Positions 32,313-43,600 of a stretch of 64,000 nucleotides of DNA are shown here, in pieces. A model generated the notes under the pieces. That model worked only from the letters and a program-made list of their open reading frames with translations, did no database searches and was not told the origin of the DNA. Every line of letters begins with the position of its first letter. The stretch's first letter is position 1. The stretch comes from Bacteroidales bacterium (GTDB lineage: Bacteria; Bacteroidota; Bacteroidia; Bacteroidales; F082): NCBI GenBank assembly GCA_028277395.1, contig JANQGJ010000080.1:1-64000 (forward strand), written 5' to 3'. Both the position numbers and the translations under genes were made by a program.

Positions 32313-34955
32313 TTGACTAAACGTTTATTAAATAAGTATTTACTTTTAACTGCAACAATATCAGTGTTGTTGCTGGTCAACTCATGTTCAACAAAAAAGA
32401 ATACCTGGACACGCAGGGCCTATCATAACTTAACCTGCCACTACAATGTATATTGGAATGGTATGGTAAGTTTGAACGAAGGTAAACAACTGCTACGGGA
32501 TAAAGTTGTAGATGATCATAATAACATATTAAGTGTTTATAACTTCGGTACAAAAGAAGATGCTGTAACGCTTAACCCAAAAATGGATCGAACCATAAAA
32601 AAAGCATCTATTGGGATACAGCGACATTCAATGACCTTTGGTGGTAAAGAATATATTAAATGGGTTAAGGATAGTTACCTGATGATGGGCAAGGCTCATT
32701 TCTACAAACAGGATTATACCAGTGCCCGTCGTGTTTTTGATTATGTTGCAAAAGAATATGAGTCATCACCTATCCATTATGATGCTATATTGTGGTTGGC
32801 AAGAACTTATATACAAACCGAGAGGTTTGAAAAGGCAGAAGCAACATTAAATTTGCTGCAGAGCAAGATAAATGAACCTGATTTTCCCCGTAAAGTTGAA
32901 AGAGAAATGCCTGCAGTTTATGCTGACTTTTATCTGTCAAAAAGAAACTATGATGCAGCTTACCCTTATCTTGAAAGAGGTATTGAGGTGTCGCCTGATA
33001 AATACATCGTTACACGAATGTATTATATTCTCGGACAGATAAATCAGCTTGAAAAAAACTATGATAAGGCTACTGAATTTTATGAGAAGGTAATAAAGAG
33101 GAATCCTCCATATAAAATGGCTTTTGAAGCCCAGATGAATATTGCCAACTGCTACGATGAAGGTTCTGGAGATAGCAAGCATATAAATAAGGTGTTGCTT
33201 AAAATGGCAAAAGAGACGAAAAATAAAGAATATCTCGACCAGATTTATTATGCATTGGCTCAAATAGCAATTAGTGACAAAAAAGATACACTTGGCATAT
33301 ATTATCTAAAAAAGTCAGTTAGTACAAGTGTTAGTGATCCGGTACAGAAAACAACTTCATCACTTGAACTTGCAGATATTTATTTCAATAAAGGAAGCTA
33401 TCAGGATGCTCAGGCATATTATGATACTGCTGCCATGTCGCTTCCAAAGGATTATCCTGATTACGAAGCAATCTTAAGTAAAACTTCCGTTCTGTCCGAC
33501 TTGGTTACTCAGGTTCAGGTAATAAAATTGCAGGATAGTCTCCAAAGACTTGCAATGATGGACAGTACTGCTTTGTTTGCTATGGTTGATAAACTTATTG
33601 AGGATTATGAAGCAGAACAGGAAAGAATAGCTGAAGAAAAAGAACAAGGCCAGGGAACACAATTTGTTGATATGACAAGAACCCGTACATCCCAACCCCT
33701 GGGAGGAGGGTGGTATTTTGATAATACTGCTGCACTGGGTCGCGGACGAACCGAATTTATAAAAAAATGGGGAGACAGAAAACTGGAAGATAACTGGAGG
33801 TTGACAGATAAACGTTCAGTTATGCAGTCTTATGAAGATGATGAAGAATTAACAGAAGACGACAGTGAAGCAAAAAGAGATAGTACAATAGTGCTCGTAA
33901 CTAATCCAAGAGACCGACAGTTTTATTTGCAGCACATTCCGAGAACCGAGGAGCAGTTAATCGTATCTGACAGCCTTATTGTTGAAGCGTACAATCAGCT
34001 TTCTTATTTATATTATGAAGAATTGAAAGATACGGCTATCGCCCTTGATACATATCTTGAATTTCAAGAGAAATATCCGAATAATAAATACAGACTGGAT
34101 TCCTGGTATGCATTATTCAAGATATATAAAGATATGGGGAATGTTGAAGAGGCAAATTATTATGGTAACCTTATAGTAAGCAATTATCCGGAAAGTAATT
34201 ATGCCAAAGTTATTCAGGATCCCGACTATTTCGTGAAATTGAGCCAGCAACAAAATGAGGCTGCTAAGCTCTATGAAAAAACTTTTAAAGCCTTTAACAG
34301 AGAGCAGTATTACAGGGTTATTAATTATTCTGATCAGGCTGCTGATCTGTATCCTGGTGATACTGGACTGATTCCAAAGTTTTTATATCTCCGTGCAATA
34401 TCTCTTGGTGCTGTTGATGTCGTTGATACATTATATTCTTCACTTCAGGCATTAATTAAGGAGTATCCGACAAGTTCAGTGGCACCATTAGCCAGTTCTG
34501 TAATAAAAACATTACAACTTGAATATGGGTTTGGTGTACCTGATGGATCCGGCACAAACGCAACAGGAGAAAACGAACAATCAATTTATAAGTTTAATCC
34601 TGCAGAAATGCATCTGGTTATGATTATTGTTCAATCTGAGGAAGTTAATATTAGTGCTTTGAAGATAAGAATTTCTGATTTTAACAAAAAATATTTCAGG
34701 CTAAAACGACTTAGAGTAAAAAGCCTGATGCTGGATGACCAGCATACTCTGGTTACAATTGGTAACTTTGACAGTAAAGATGAAGCAGGAAACTATCTTC
34801 TGGCTCTGAAAAATGATGAATATGTGGTTTCTGGATTGCAAAATAAGGATTTCAATGTGTATTCCATATCATCATCAAACTATCCTGTTTTCTATAAAGA
34901 CAAGGATATTGTATCTTACAGTAAATTCTATGATGAAAACTACAGTAGAGATTAA
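32313..34955 (+). CDS. porW: Type IX secretion lipoprotein SprE/PorW (TPR protein)
   Basis: The 880-residue TPR lipoprotein has a lipoprotein signal ending LLLVNSCSTKKNTWTRRAYHN. The conserved block YHNLTCHYNVYWNGMVSLNEGK follows, then many TPR helices (AHFYKQDYTSARRVFDYVAKEY, WLARTYIQTERFEKAEATL, QLEKNYDKATEFYEKV). A central acidic linker follows (about 425-530), then more TPRs and a C-terminal SPOR-like fold (LRVKSLMLDDQHTLVTIGNFDSKDEAGNYL). Its length and N-terminal block match SprE of Flavobacterium johnsoniae and PorW of Porphyromonas gingivalis, outer-membrane lipoproteins needed for type IX secretion and gliding. The start is TTG at 32313. It is first in a unit with bactofilin. Confidence 0.88.
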   Translation: MTKRLLNKYLLLTATISVLLLVNSCSTKKNTWTRRAYHNLTCHYNVYWNGMVSLNEGKQLLRDKVVDDHNNILSVYNFGTKEDAVTLNPKMDRTIKKASIGIQRHSMTFGGKEYIKWVKDSYLMMGKAHFYKQDYTSARRVFDYVAKEYESSPIHYDAILWLARTYIQTERFEKAEATLNLLQSKINEPDFPRKVEREMPAVYADFYLSKRNYDAAYPYLERGIEVSPDKYIVTRMYYILGQINQLEKNYDKATEFYEKVIKRNPPYKMAFEAQMNIANCYDEGSGDSKHINKVLLKMAKETKNKEYLDQIYYALAQIAISDKKDTLGIYYLKKSVSTSVSDPVQKTTSSLELADIYFNKGSYQDAQAYYDTAAMSLPKDYPDYEAILSKTSVLSDLVTQVQVIKLQDSLQRLAMMDSTALFAMVDKLIEDYEAEQERIAEEKEQGQGTQFVDMTRTRTSQPLGGGWYFDNTAALGRGRTEFIKKWGDRKLEDNWRLTDKRSVMQSYEDDEELTEDDSEAKRDSTIVLVTNPRDRQFYLQHIPRTEEQLIVSDSLIVEAYNQLSYLYYEELKDTAIALDTYLEFQEKYPNNKYRLDSWYALFKIYKDMGNVEEANYYGNLIVSNYPESNYAKVIQDPDYFVKLSQQQNEAAKLYEKTFKAFNREQYYRVINYSDQAADLYPGDTGLIPKFLYLRAISLGAVDVVDTLYSSLQALIKEYPTSSVAPLASSVIKTLQLEYGFGVPDGSGTNATGENEQSIYKFNPAEMHLVMIIVQSEEVNISALKIRISDFNKKYFRLKRLRVKSLMLDDQHTLVTIGNFDSKDEAGNYLLALKNDEYVVSGLQNKDFNVYSISSSNYPVFYKDKDIVSYSKFYDENYSRD

Positions 34956-34969
34956 TTATATATAGTTAC

Positions 34970-35341
34970 GTGAAAAAAACTAAGAACGGAAACGGGGATA
35001 AACAAGTGCCAAACTTAATTGCCCAGGGCACAAATATTGTTGGTGATATTCAATCAGATGGTGATTTTCGCATTGAAGGTATCATAAAAGGCAAAATAAA
35101 TGCGAAAGGACGTATTGTTGTCGGTGCTAGTGGTAATGTGGATGGTGAAATGAAATGTAGTGATGCTGATATATGTGGTGAAGTTGTTGGAAAACTTGAA
35201 GTCAGCAACTTAACTATGCTCAAAGCAACTGCTGTTTTTTCCGGCGATATTATTACAAAAAAAATATCCATTGAACCGGGAGCTGAGTTTTCTGGTAATT
35301 GCTCCATGGGTATGAAGGAACATGAGGGCAAAAATAAATAG
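34970..35341 (+). CDS. Bactofilin (polymer-forming cytoskeletal protein)
   Basis: The 123-residue protein is a single right-handed beta-helix with repeating hydrophobic-Gly pattern: NLIAQGTNIVGDIQSDGDFRIEGIIKGKI, then RIVVGASGNVDGEMKCSDADICGEVVGKLEV. Short charged tails flank it, as is typical. Bactofilins self-assemble into filaments that organise cell shape or wall enzymes. It starts at GTG 14 bp after sprE, so it is co-transcribed. The pairing suggests a scaffold tied to the envelope; this is inference. Confidence 0.93.
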   Translation: MKKTKNGNGDKQVPNLIAQGTNIVGDIQSDGDFRIEGIIKGKINAKGRIVVGASGNVDGEMKCSDADICGEVVGKLEVSNLTMLKATAVFSGDIITKKISIEPGAEFSGNCSMGMKEHEGKNK

Positions 35342-35489
35342 TACTTGTTGTAATAAGAAATTACGCAATACTGCTGAAATCATGAACCTCAATTATTACA
35401 AACTATAGACAGGATTAGCGATAATCTATAATTTGTCATATTCGTTTTTCATTTTGATTAAACTAAATAAAATATTAGTTTAGCGATTA

Positions 35490-35708
35490 ATGAATAAAAA
35501 GAATAATGATAATCCGTTAAAATTCTATGCAAGGTATTCAACTCTTGCATTACAAATGATCGTTATTATAGTAGCAGGTGCATTTGGAGGTAAGGCCATT
35601 GATACCGAAACAGCTATGGAATTCCCTGTGTTTACCCTTATATTAACCATTCTCTCTGTTATAATTGCTGTAGTATATGGCATGAGAGAACTTTTCAAAA
35701 GCAAGTAG
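35490..35708 (+). CDS. AtpZ/AtpI-family membrane protein
   Basis: The 72-residue protein has two membrane segments (TLALQMIVIIVAGAFGGKAID and FPVFTLILTILSVIIAVVYGM) and a short basic C-terminus. This matches the AtpZ/AtpI family, which helps assemble the ATP synthase c-ring or bring in magnesium. In many Bacteroidota it comes just before a subunit-I-like gene and atpB. Here the subunit-I-like gene follows (35764) but the synthase subunits do not. Confidence 0.87.
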   Translation: MNKKNNDNPLKFYARYSTLALQMIVIIVAGAFGGKAIDTETAMEFPVFTLILTILSVIIAVVYGMRELFKSK

Positions 35709-35734
35709 ATGTCGGTTTCCAATGAAATTGTTTA

Positions 35735-35742
35735 TACTTTTG
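35735..35742 (+). promoter_or_regulatory. Promoter -7 element before the subunit-I-like gene
   Basis: TACTTTTG is a perfect TAnnTTTG, 21 bp before the ATG at 35764. It suggests separate transcription from atpZ. Confidence 0.45.
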
Positions 35743-35763
35743 TGACTTAAATAATAAATAAGG

Positions 35764-36147
35764 ATGAGTAAAAAGCCTATACCGGTTATATTACAGTTAA
35801 GCTTAATAGGAATATTAATTGTGATCGTTAGCCTAATAATACAGATATGGATACCTCAGATAAAAATCAGTAGAAACTGGATAGCAATTCTTATTTTGTT
35901 GTATTTGTTTACACTAATAGTAATCAGGTTGTTGAAGAAGTACATTCATAATAAGATATCATATTTCGCAAATGCATTTATGCTTGTGAATTTTGGAAAA
36001 CTGATCCTGTTTTCAGCTATAATTGTAATTTATTCAATATTTAATGGTGATGATGCCATATCGTTCACTATAACTTTCTTTTTGTATTATTTAATGTTCA
36101 CAGCATTCGAGGTTGTATCATTACTTAAGATACAAAAGAAGATGTGA
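35764..36147 (+). CDS. ATP synthase subunit I-like membrane protein
   Basis: The 127-residue protein has four membrane segments (ILQLSLIGILIVIVSLIIQIWI, WIAILILLYLFTLIVIRLL, FANAFMLVNFGKLILFSAIIVIYSIF and ITFFLYYLMFTAFEVVSLLKI). The layout fits the small subunit-I-like proteins found between atpZ and atpB in Bacteroidota. Sequence conservation is low, so the name rests largely on topology and its neighbour. No F-type ATPase subunit gene follows in this window. Confidence 0.65.
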   Translation: MSKKPIPVILQLSLIGILIVIVSLIIQIWIPQIKISRNWIAILILLYLFTLIVIRLLKKYIHNKISYFANAFMLVNFGKLILFSAIIVIYSIFNGDDAISFTITFFLYYLMFTAFEVVSLLKIQKKM

Positions 36148-36299
36148 ATTCAGCATCTTTATTGTACAAAAGAGAAATCCCCTTATAATTAAAAAGTGGT
36201 TTTACTAATTTTCTTAAAAAAGAGCAGCAGAATCAATTAAATTTATAATTTTATGCTTTTGAACAAATAACCAGAGTATTTATTGGAAAAACTAAATTT

Positions 36300-36785
36300 A
36301 TGATTGTATTTGCATCGTTTGAAGATTTCCTATATATAATAATAGGACTGGTTTGGGTAATATTTTCGTATTACAATGCTCAAAAAAAGAAGCAACGCAA
36401 AACAAAGCAACCCCCCTCCAAAAAAGAACCGTCATTATTCGAAACAATACTCGAAGAGATAGGCGGAGAGGAACATAAAGCACCTCCGGCTTATAGTTCT
36501 CCATATACAGCAAATGACGAATTAATCGATAATGAGTTTAAAGATGTTGAACAGGAAAATTATATTGATTCTGACCCTGAAGAAGTGTTTTCATATGATG
36601 ATTATTATGAAGAAAGCAACTTTAGCCCTGTTACTAATGTCATTAATAATAAGCAGCCACTAGTTTCTGATGAATCATCAGCTACTAAAATAGATACTAA
36701 AAAACCAACTTTAATAAAAGCTAAAAAAATCGATTTGAGGAAAGCTGTTATATATTCTGAAATATTGAAAAGGCGGTATTTTTGA
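36300..36785 (+). CDS. Hypothetical single-span membrane protein with acidic tail
   Basis: The 161-residue protein has one N-terminal membrane segment (FEDFLYIIIGLVWVIFSYYNA), a basic patch (KKKQRKTKQPPSKK) and a long acidic, disordered middle. It ends in KIDLRKAVIYSEILKRRYF. Proteins with this layout and a similar RKAVIYSEIL ending are common in Bacteroidota, but I know no function. The tail motif suggests a short helical docking site. It stands alone upstream of the large TonB-type receptor gene. Confidence 0.75.
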   Translation: MIVFASFEDFLYIIIGLVWVIFSYYNAQKKKQRKTKQPPSKKEPSLFETILEEIGGEEHKAPPAYSSPYTANDELIDNEFKDVEQENYIDSDPEEVFSYDDYYEESNFSPVTNVINNKQPLVSDESSATKIDTKKPTLIKAKKIDLRKAVIYSEILKRRYF

Positions 36786-36894
36786 AATGTTAAAAAAAGT
36801 TAAGGTGATTTTGTTTTGTATAATCAATTATTATTAAATTTACCGACTTTTTAAATCACAAATAAAGAACTTAGTTGAACATAAAATTGCAGGT

Positions 36895-39800
36895 ATGTTA
36901 AGAAATTTACTCCTTACTCTTGGTTTATTTTTTGCAACAAGTGTTGTAGTGTTTGCGCAATCTGGAGCGTTGAAAGGCGTCGTGCTTGACAAAGACACAA
37001 AAGAACCAATTCCGTTTGCCAACATAGTATTGGAAAACAAAGGATCACAGGTTGGAGGTGCCACTTCTGATTTTGATGGAAATTATATGATCAAACCAAT
37101 TCCTCCCGGCAAGTACGATTTAAAAGCCACTTTTGTTGGTTATAAAACAGTACTTATTCAGGGTATTGTAATTGGAGGTGATCAAATTAGGTTTTATGAT
37201 GTTGAGCTAACAGCCACGGCTGAAACACTCGATGTTGTAGAGGTGATTGATTACAAAGTGCCACTTATAGATAAAGATCAAACGGCATCAGGTCAAACCA
37301 TTACGGCAGAAGAGATATCAAAAATGCCTAATCGAAATGCTAACGCTGTGGCCACTACTGTTGGTGGTGTATTTTCAGAAGATGGTGAAAGGGGTAGTGT
37401 TCGTGGAGCACGTGAAGATGCTACTGCCATGTATATCGATGGGATACGGGTTATCGGTAATTCTAGTGTACCACAATCAGCTATTGAGCAGGTTGACGTA
37501 ATACTTGGTGGTGTGCCGGCACGTTATGGTGATGTTACATCCGGTATTATTAACGTAACAACTAAAGGACCTGCCCGTGAATTTGGAGCTGGTATTGAGC
37601 TGGAATCATCTGAGTTTCTTGATGCATATGGCCACAACAGAATAGGGTTCAATATGATGGGCCCATTACTTAAAAGTAAAACTAAAGAGGAATCTCTTCT
37701 TGGATTTTTCATTGCAGGTGATATAAATATAAATCGCGATGGAAGACCATCCTCAACTGGTTTTTACTCTCTGACAGATGAAAATTTAAGATACCTGGAG
37801 GAAAACCCGGTAAGACCTTCCGGTTCGGGATCTGGTACATTTAATAATGGGGAATACCTTAGGGCCAGTGATCTGGAGCACGTTAAAGTTGCGCCAAATA
37901 CATCACGTCAGAGCTACAACTTCATTGGTAATATTAATATCCGTACAACAGAAACTATTAATCTTACTGTCGGAGGTAGCTATTATTATTATAATGGAAA
38001 TGAATATGATTATAGGTCAACTCTTGCAAACTGGGATAGAAACACTTTAAGACAAAATACTAATTACCGTGGTTATGTTAGGTTTACACAGCGATTCCCT
38101 ACTGACGCGGAAAGCACCTCTAAGTTTAAAAACTTTTATTATTCATTACAGTTTGACTATACCAAAGATAAAGGCGAGTTTGGTGATCCATACCATAAGG
38201 ACGAATTATTTAAATATGGATATATAGGTAAATTTAAAACATATAAAACCCCTACCTTTCAGTTGGGAAGTGATACTGTTAACGGTCACTATTATGAAGA
38301 TGTATGGGTGTTAAACTCCTGGGATTTTGATACACTTGTTGAATGGACTCCCGGAGATATAAATCCGTTAGTTGCAAAATACACAACAGACTATTACAGT
38401 ATTTATGAAGGTCAGCCGGAAGGACATTATCAAAACCTCTCACAAATCCAATTAGGAAACGGTATGTTAAATGGTAGTACACCTAATATGATATATACTT
38501 TGTATGATTCACCCGGATCAATTCAATCAAACTATGGAAAATGGAATGATGATCAGTACAATATGCGTATGGATGCATCTCTTGATATTGGTAACCATGG
38601 AGTTAAATTAGGTTTTCAGTATGAACAACGCACACAAAGGTTTATTCAATATGCCCCAACAGGTTTCTGGAATCTTACAAGAGACGGAACAGGGTTGACA
38701 AATTTCCATATCAATGAGCTGGATATAGATAATCCCGAAGTTATTTCGCATAATGGTCATGTTGATACTATAATATATAGGAGAAAATATGATGCTAACG
38801 CACAGCGTACTTTCGATAAAAACTTACGCGAAGCAATGGGATTACCTGTTGATGGTCTGGATTACATTGTAATGGATTCATATGACTTCGAAAATGGTAC
38901 AATTGAGTATTATGACAAAGATGGTATTACTCATACAGTTAATCTTGATCCAGGTGCACTAAATGTAGGGTTGTTCTCTCCTGATGAATTATGGAATGAT
39001 GGTAATTCCATGTTAAACTATCGCGGATATGATTATGAAGGAAATGTACTGACAAGTCAGCCTGCATTTGAAGACTTCTTTAATAAAACAGATGATAATG
39101 GTGATTATACACGTGATATAGGAGCTTACCAACCAATTTATATGGCAGGTTATATTCAGGATCAGTTTGCATTTAAAGATCTTATTTTTAATGTTGGTGT
39201 TAGAATTGACCGTTTTGATGCGAATCAGAAAGTATTGGAAGATCCGTTCTTGTTATACCCTGCCCATAGTGTAGGTAGTATTTCAAGTGTTGCAGGTTTG
39301 GAAGGTGCAGCTCATCCATCAAATATGGGAGATGATTTCGTTGTGTATGTTGATAAAGTAAAAGACCCCACAAGAGTTGTCGGGTATCGTGACGAATATA
39401 CATGGTATAATGCTGAAGGTATAGAAATTCTTGATCCTACAATCCTTGATGTTGGAAGTGGTATCTCACCTGCACTGATCGACCCTGAACAGTCAAGAGT
39501 TAATATCAGTTCATTTAAGGATTATGATCCTCAGATAAATGTAATGCCACGTATTTCATTCTCATTCCCAATTTCTGATGAAGCTCTGTTTTTTGCTCAT
39601 TATGATGTTCTTACCCAGCGACCTACAAGTAATATCTGGTCCAATCCTGCAAATTATTACTTCTTTCAAAGCCTTGGTGGAGTGTTGAGTAATGATCAGA
39701 GAATCAGTAATCCTTCACTTGAACCTACCAAAACAATTGATTATGAACTTGGTTTTACTCAGAAAGTTACAACTACTTCATCTTTAACATTTACGGCCTT

Positions 39801-40632
39801 TTATCGTGAAATGAGGAATATGATTCAGCTCTACAGATTTAATGGTGCCTATCCAAAGGATTATACATCTTATAATAACCTTGATTTTGGTACTGTAAAA
39901 GGACTTACTGCTGAATATGATTTACGTCGTACCGGAAATGTACGGGTTAGAGCTGCCTATACACTACAGTTTGCTGATGCTACAGGATCATCTACAACAA
40001 CAGCTGCCTCATTGTTGGCTGCAGGATTACCAAACCTTAGGTCAACTTTCCCTATGCCATGGGATAGAAGACATGCGTTTAATATTGTTTTGGATTATCG
40101 TTGGGGAAGAGGTAAAAGCTATAATGGCCCTAAGATAAATCGTGACAAATCAGGTAAAGCTCCACTTGAGCCATTGAGCGATTTTGGGTTTAGCCTGACA
40201 ATCAATGGTGGTTCCGGTACTCCTTATACTGCTTCACAGAATGTTACATCTCCAATATCATCAAGTACTAACATACTTAAAGGTACTTATGGCGGATCAA
40301 GATTGCCATGGCAGTTTAGGCTTGATTTAAGAGTTGATAAGGATTTCTACTTTAAGTTGAAGAAAGACGCAGGCGATAATGCAAAGCAGGCATATATGAA
40401 TGTTTATTTGCAAGTATTGAACCTGCTTGATACAAAGAATATTGTTAATGTATATCCATATACAGGAAACCCTGAAGATGATGGTTATTTAACTGCACCA
40501 GAATGGCAACGACAAATTAATAACCAGCTTGATCCAAACTCATTTAGAGATCTATATGGTATTTTCGTGGATAATCCTGGTAATTACAGTGCTCCTCGTC
40601 AAATTAGACTTGGGCTAATGTTTAACTTTTAG
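36895..40632 (+). CDS. Very large TonB-type receptor with carboxypeptidase-regulatory-like domain
   Basis: The 1245-residue protein has a signal peptide (to VVVFAQS) and a CarboxypepD_reg-like domain (GALKGVVLDKDTKEPIPFANIVLENKGSQVGGATSDFDGNY). The plug contains TVGGVFSEDGERGSVRGAREDATAMYIDGIRVIG and SAIEQVDVILGGVPARYGDV. A long barrel ends QIRLGLMFNF. It is about 60 percent larger than a common TonB receptor, with long extracellular loops. It is followed by a large secreted protein and a PorV-family barrel on the same strand. This trio probably forms a surface complex; whether it imports a ligand or anchors the secreted protein is unknown. Confidence 0.9.
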   Translation: MLRNLLLTLGLFFATSVVVFAQSGALKGVVLDKDTKEPIPFANIVLENKGSQVGGATSDFDGNYMIKPIPPGKYDLKATFVGYKTVLIQGIVIGGDQIRFYDVELTATAETLDVVEVIDYKVPLIDKDQTASGQTITAEEISKMPNRNANAVATTVGGVFSEDGERGSVRGAREDATAMYIDGIRVIGNSSVPQSAIEQVDVILGGVPARYGDVTSGIINVTTKGPAREFGAGIELESSEFLDAYGHNRIGFNMMGPLLKSKTKEESLLGFFIAGDININRDGRPSSTGFYSLTDENLRYLEENPVRPSGSGSGTFNNGEYLRASDLEHVKVAPNTSRQSYNFIGNINIRTTETINLTVGGSYYYYNGNEYDYRSTLANWDRNTLRQNTNYRGYVRFTQRFPTDAESTSKFKNFYYSLQFDYTKDKGEFGDPYHKDELFKYGYIGKFKTYKTPTFQLGSDTVNGHYYEDVWVLNSWDFDTLVEWTPGDINPLVAKYTTDYYSIYEGQPEGHYQNLSQIQLGNGMLNGSTPNMIYTLYDSPGSIQSNYGKWNDDQYNMRMDASLDIGNHGVKLGFQYEQRTQRFIQYAPTGFWNLTRDGTGLTNFHINELDIDNPEVISHNGHVDTIIYRRKYDANAQRTFDKNLREAMGLPVDGLDYIVMDSYDFENGTIEYYDKDGITHTVNLDPGALNVGLFSPDELWNDGNSMLNYRGYDYEGNVLTSQPAFEDFFNKTDDNGDYTRDIGAYQPIYMAGYIQDQFAFKDLIFNVGVRIDRFDANQKVLEDPFLLYPAHSVGSISSVAGLEGAAHPSNMGDDFVVYVDKVKDPTRVVGYRDEYTWYNAEGIEILDPTILDVGSGISPALIDPEQSRVNISSFKDYDPQINVMPRISFSFPISDEALFFAHYDVLTQRPTSNIWSNPANYYFFQSLGGVLSNDQRISNPSLEPTKTIDYELGFTQKVTTTSSLTFTAFYREMRNMIQLYRFNGAYPKDYTSYNNLDFGTVKGLTAEYDLRRTGNVRVRAAYTLQFADATGSSTTTAASLLAAGLPNLRSTFPMPWDRRHAFNIVLDYRWGRGKSYNGPKINRDKSGKAPLEPLSDFGFSLTINGGSGTPYTASQNVTSPISSSTNILKGTYGGSRLPWQFRLDLRVDKDFYFKLKKDAGDNAKQAYMNVYLQVLNLLDTKNIVNVYPYTGNPEDDGYLTAPEWQRQINNQLDPNSFRDLYGIFVDNPGNYSAPRQIRLGLMFNF

Positions 40633-40680
40633 GGTATAGATTAAGAAATTGAATTTAAGAAAGGAAAAAATATAATAATC

Positions 40681-43600
40681 ATGAAGAATATTATACGAAC
40701 TTGTGTTATCGTTTTTGTTTCATTTTTGCTGATTAATCAGCTTCAGGCTAGAGAATATCGCGGGAAGAAGCTAAAGCAGGGAAATACCCTGAAACAAACT
40801 ACTGCAGGTTGTTCTCCTGCGGCAGCCTACGATTGGTTGGATATAAATAATGTCAGAGCCCGAATTAATACGGGTGGTGACATGTGGTGGGATCTGCCAG
40901 GTGGTGTAGGATCTAAATATTTCATTCCAAAGGAGGGATCGGCAACATCAATGTATTCAGGATCACTATGGATTGGTGGACTTGATGTTAACAACCAGTT
41001 AAAACTTGCTGCCCAAAGATTTCGTCAGGATGGTATAGATTTCTGGACAGGACCATTAACTGTGGATGGGACAGCATCTGTTGATGAGGAGGTATGTGCT
41101 CAGTATGATGTGTTCTTTAAAATTACAAGAGCAGAGATTGATGAATTTTTATCACATACAGATCCTGAAGATGGTCATTTCATTCCAAGTGAAGATTATA
41201 ATATTCCACCATCAATTCTTAACTGGCCTGCTCATGGTGATGTTTCAATGGGACAAAGCTACTATCTGGCACCATTTTATGATGTACTAGGTGATGGCGA
41301 GTACGATCCTTATTCAGGAGATTATCCATATTATGATATTACAAACGAATTATGTCATACCGAGATACCTACAATGGAAGAAGAAATCGATGGTACTCTT
41401 GATGGCAGTATCCTTGCTGACCAGGTTATAAAAGGAGACCAGACCTTGTGGTGGGTTTTTAATGATAAAGGAAATATTCATACTGAAACTAATGGTTCAG
41501 CTATTGGTGTGGAGATAAGAGCTCAGGCTTTCGCTTTTGCTACTAACGATGTAATCAATAATATGACTTTTTATAGTTATGAGATTATAAACAGATCTAC
41601 ATTTGAATTAACACAGACTTATTTCACCCCATGGGTTGACCCTGATCTGGGTTATCCTGATGACGATTTTGTAGGATGTGATGTTGCACGTGGTTTAGGT
41701 TATTGCTATAACGGTAGAGCAGTTGATGGTAACGGAGAAGTTAACTCCTATGGGGATCAGCCTCCAGCAATCGGTGTGGACTTTTTCCAGGGACCATATA
41801 TGGATCCGGATGGTTATGATAATCCTTCATTCAATGGTGATAGTACAGCCGGGCCTTCATTTGGGGGAAGTTGTGATATTGTTGGACAGAATGGAATTGA
41901 AAAACAAATGTCATTCTTCCGTGATGGTGATCTTGTTACAGAAACAACAATTGTTAGATCAGCAGCTATTAATGGTGTAAACTTTGGTAATGATATTGTT
42001 GATGACGAACGTTTCGGAATGAGACGCTTCATATTCTTTAGTAATGGTAATTGTAATACCTGCGACCCTGATGACAATGCATCTCAACACTATAACTATT
42101 TGAAAGGTATATGGAAGGATAATACAAAAATGTACTATGGTGGAACAGCTCATATTGCCGGACAGGGTACTGTAGGACCAGAGTGTGATTTCATGTTCCC
42201 AGGTGATAGCGACCCTTGTAACTGGGGTACTCAGGGGATCCCACCAAATGGTGGTTTCAACCAGAATGGTTTTTACTGGACTGAGGAAACGGGAGATAAT
42301 GGCTCTCCTAATCCACCTGCTGACAGACGTTTCTTACAGTCAGCCGGACCATTTACACTTCTTCCTGGTGCTGTAAACTATATTACAGTTGGTATTCCTT
42401 GGGCAAGAGCACAATCTGGTGGACCTTGGGCATCAGTTGAATTATTAAGAGTTGTTGATGATAAATGTCAGGCATTATTTGATAACTGTTTTAAGGTTAT
42501 TGATGGGCCAACTGCACCGGATCTGTCAGCTGTTGAACTGGATAGGAAACTTATAATTTATATTTCAAATTCACCAACATCAAATAACTATTTGGAGAAA
42601 TATGCCGAATATGATCCAAATATTATTCAACCATTACCTGGTAGTGATCCTCCGGTAGAAAGTGATGCATGGTATCGTTTTGAAGGATATCAGATATTCC
42701 AGTTAAAAGGACCTACAGTTAGTATTGATAACATTCACGATCCTGATCTTGTAAGACTTGTAGCTCAGTTTGATGTTAAAAATGGTGTAACAAAAATTGT
42801 AAACTATTATTTTGATGATTATATCGGAGCTAACGTTCCTGTAGTTGAAGTTGATGGTGGCGATAATGGTATAAGTCATTCATTTGAATTAACACAGGAT
42901 GCTTTTGCAACTGATGATGTGAGACTTGTTAACAATAAGCAATATTACTATATGGCTGTTGCGTATGCTCATAATAATTATCTGGATTATGGTATTGATT
43001 TCCCAAATAGCCAGGGACAAACGCATCCTTATCTTTCAGGAAGAAAGAATATCCAGTTGTACACATTTATGCCTCACTTAACAGTTAACGGAACTGTAAT
43101 GAATGGTAACTATGGTGACAGCCCTAAAATAACCAGAATTGCAGGTAATGGTAATGGTGGACAAAACCTTGAATTTACTGATGAAACAGTTGAAGAAATT
43201 TTATCTAAACCACCTGCCGGTCCTGACAATATATTTGGTATGCCTGACTATCCTATTGCATACAACCCTGTATATAAAATTAATCATGGCCCACTTAATG
43301 TAAAGGTAGTGGATCCGTTGAATGTGGTTAATGCTGATTATACATGGTGGATGGATACATTGATAAGAGTGAAAATCCGTGATATTACAGGTGACCCATC
43401 TGTTGAAGGAGATACAACAAGTAAACTGATTGGAAGATGGAAATTGAAAAACAATATCACCAATGAGATTTATGAAAGCGATACAACAATTCTGGAAGAA
43501 TATGAGCAGTTGTTCCTTGATCTGGGATTCTCCATAAATATTGAACAGCCATTTGAGCCGGGACCAATTGAAATCGGAGAAGTGGAGGCTGGTAACCCAT

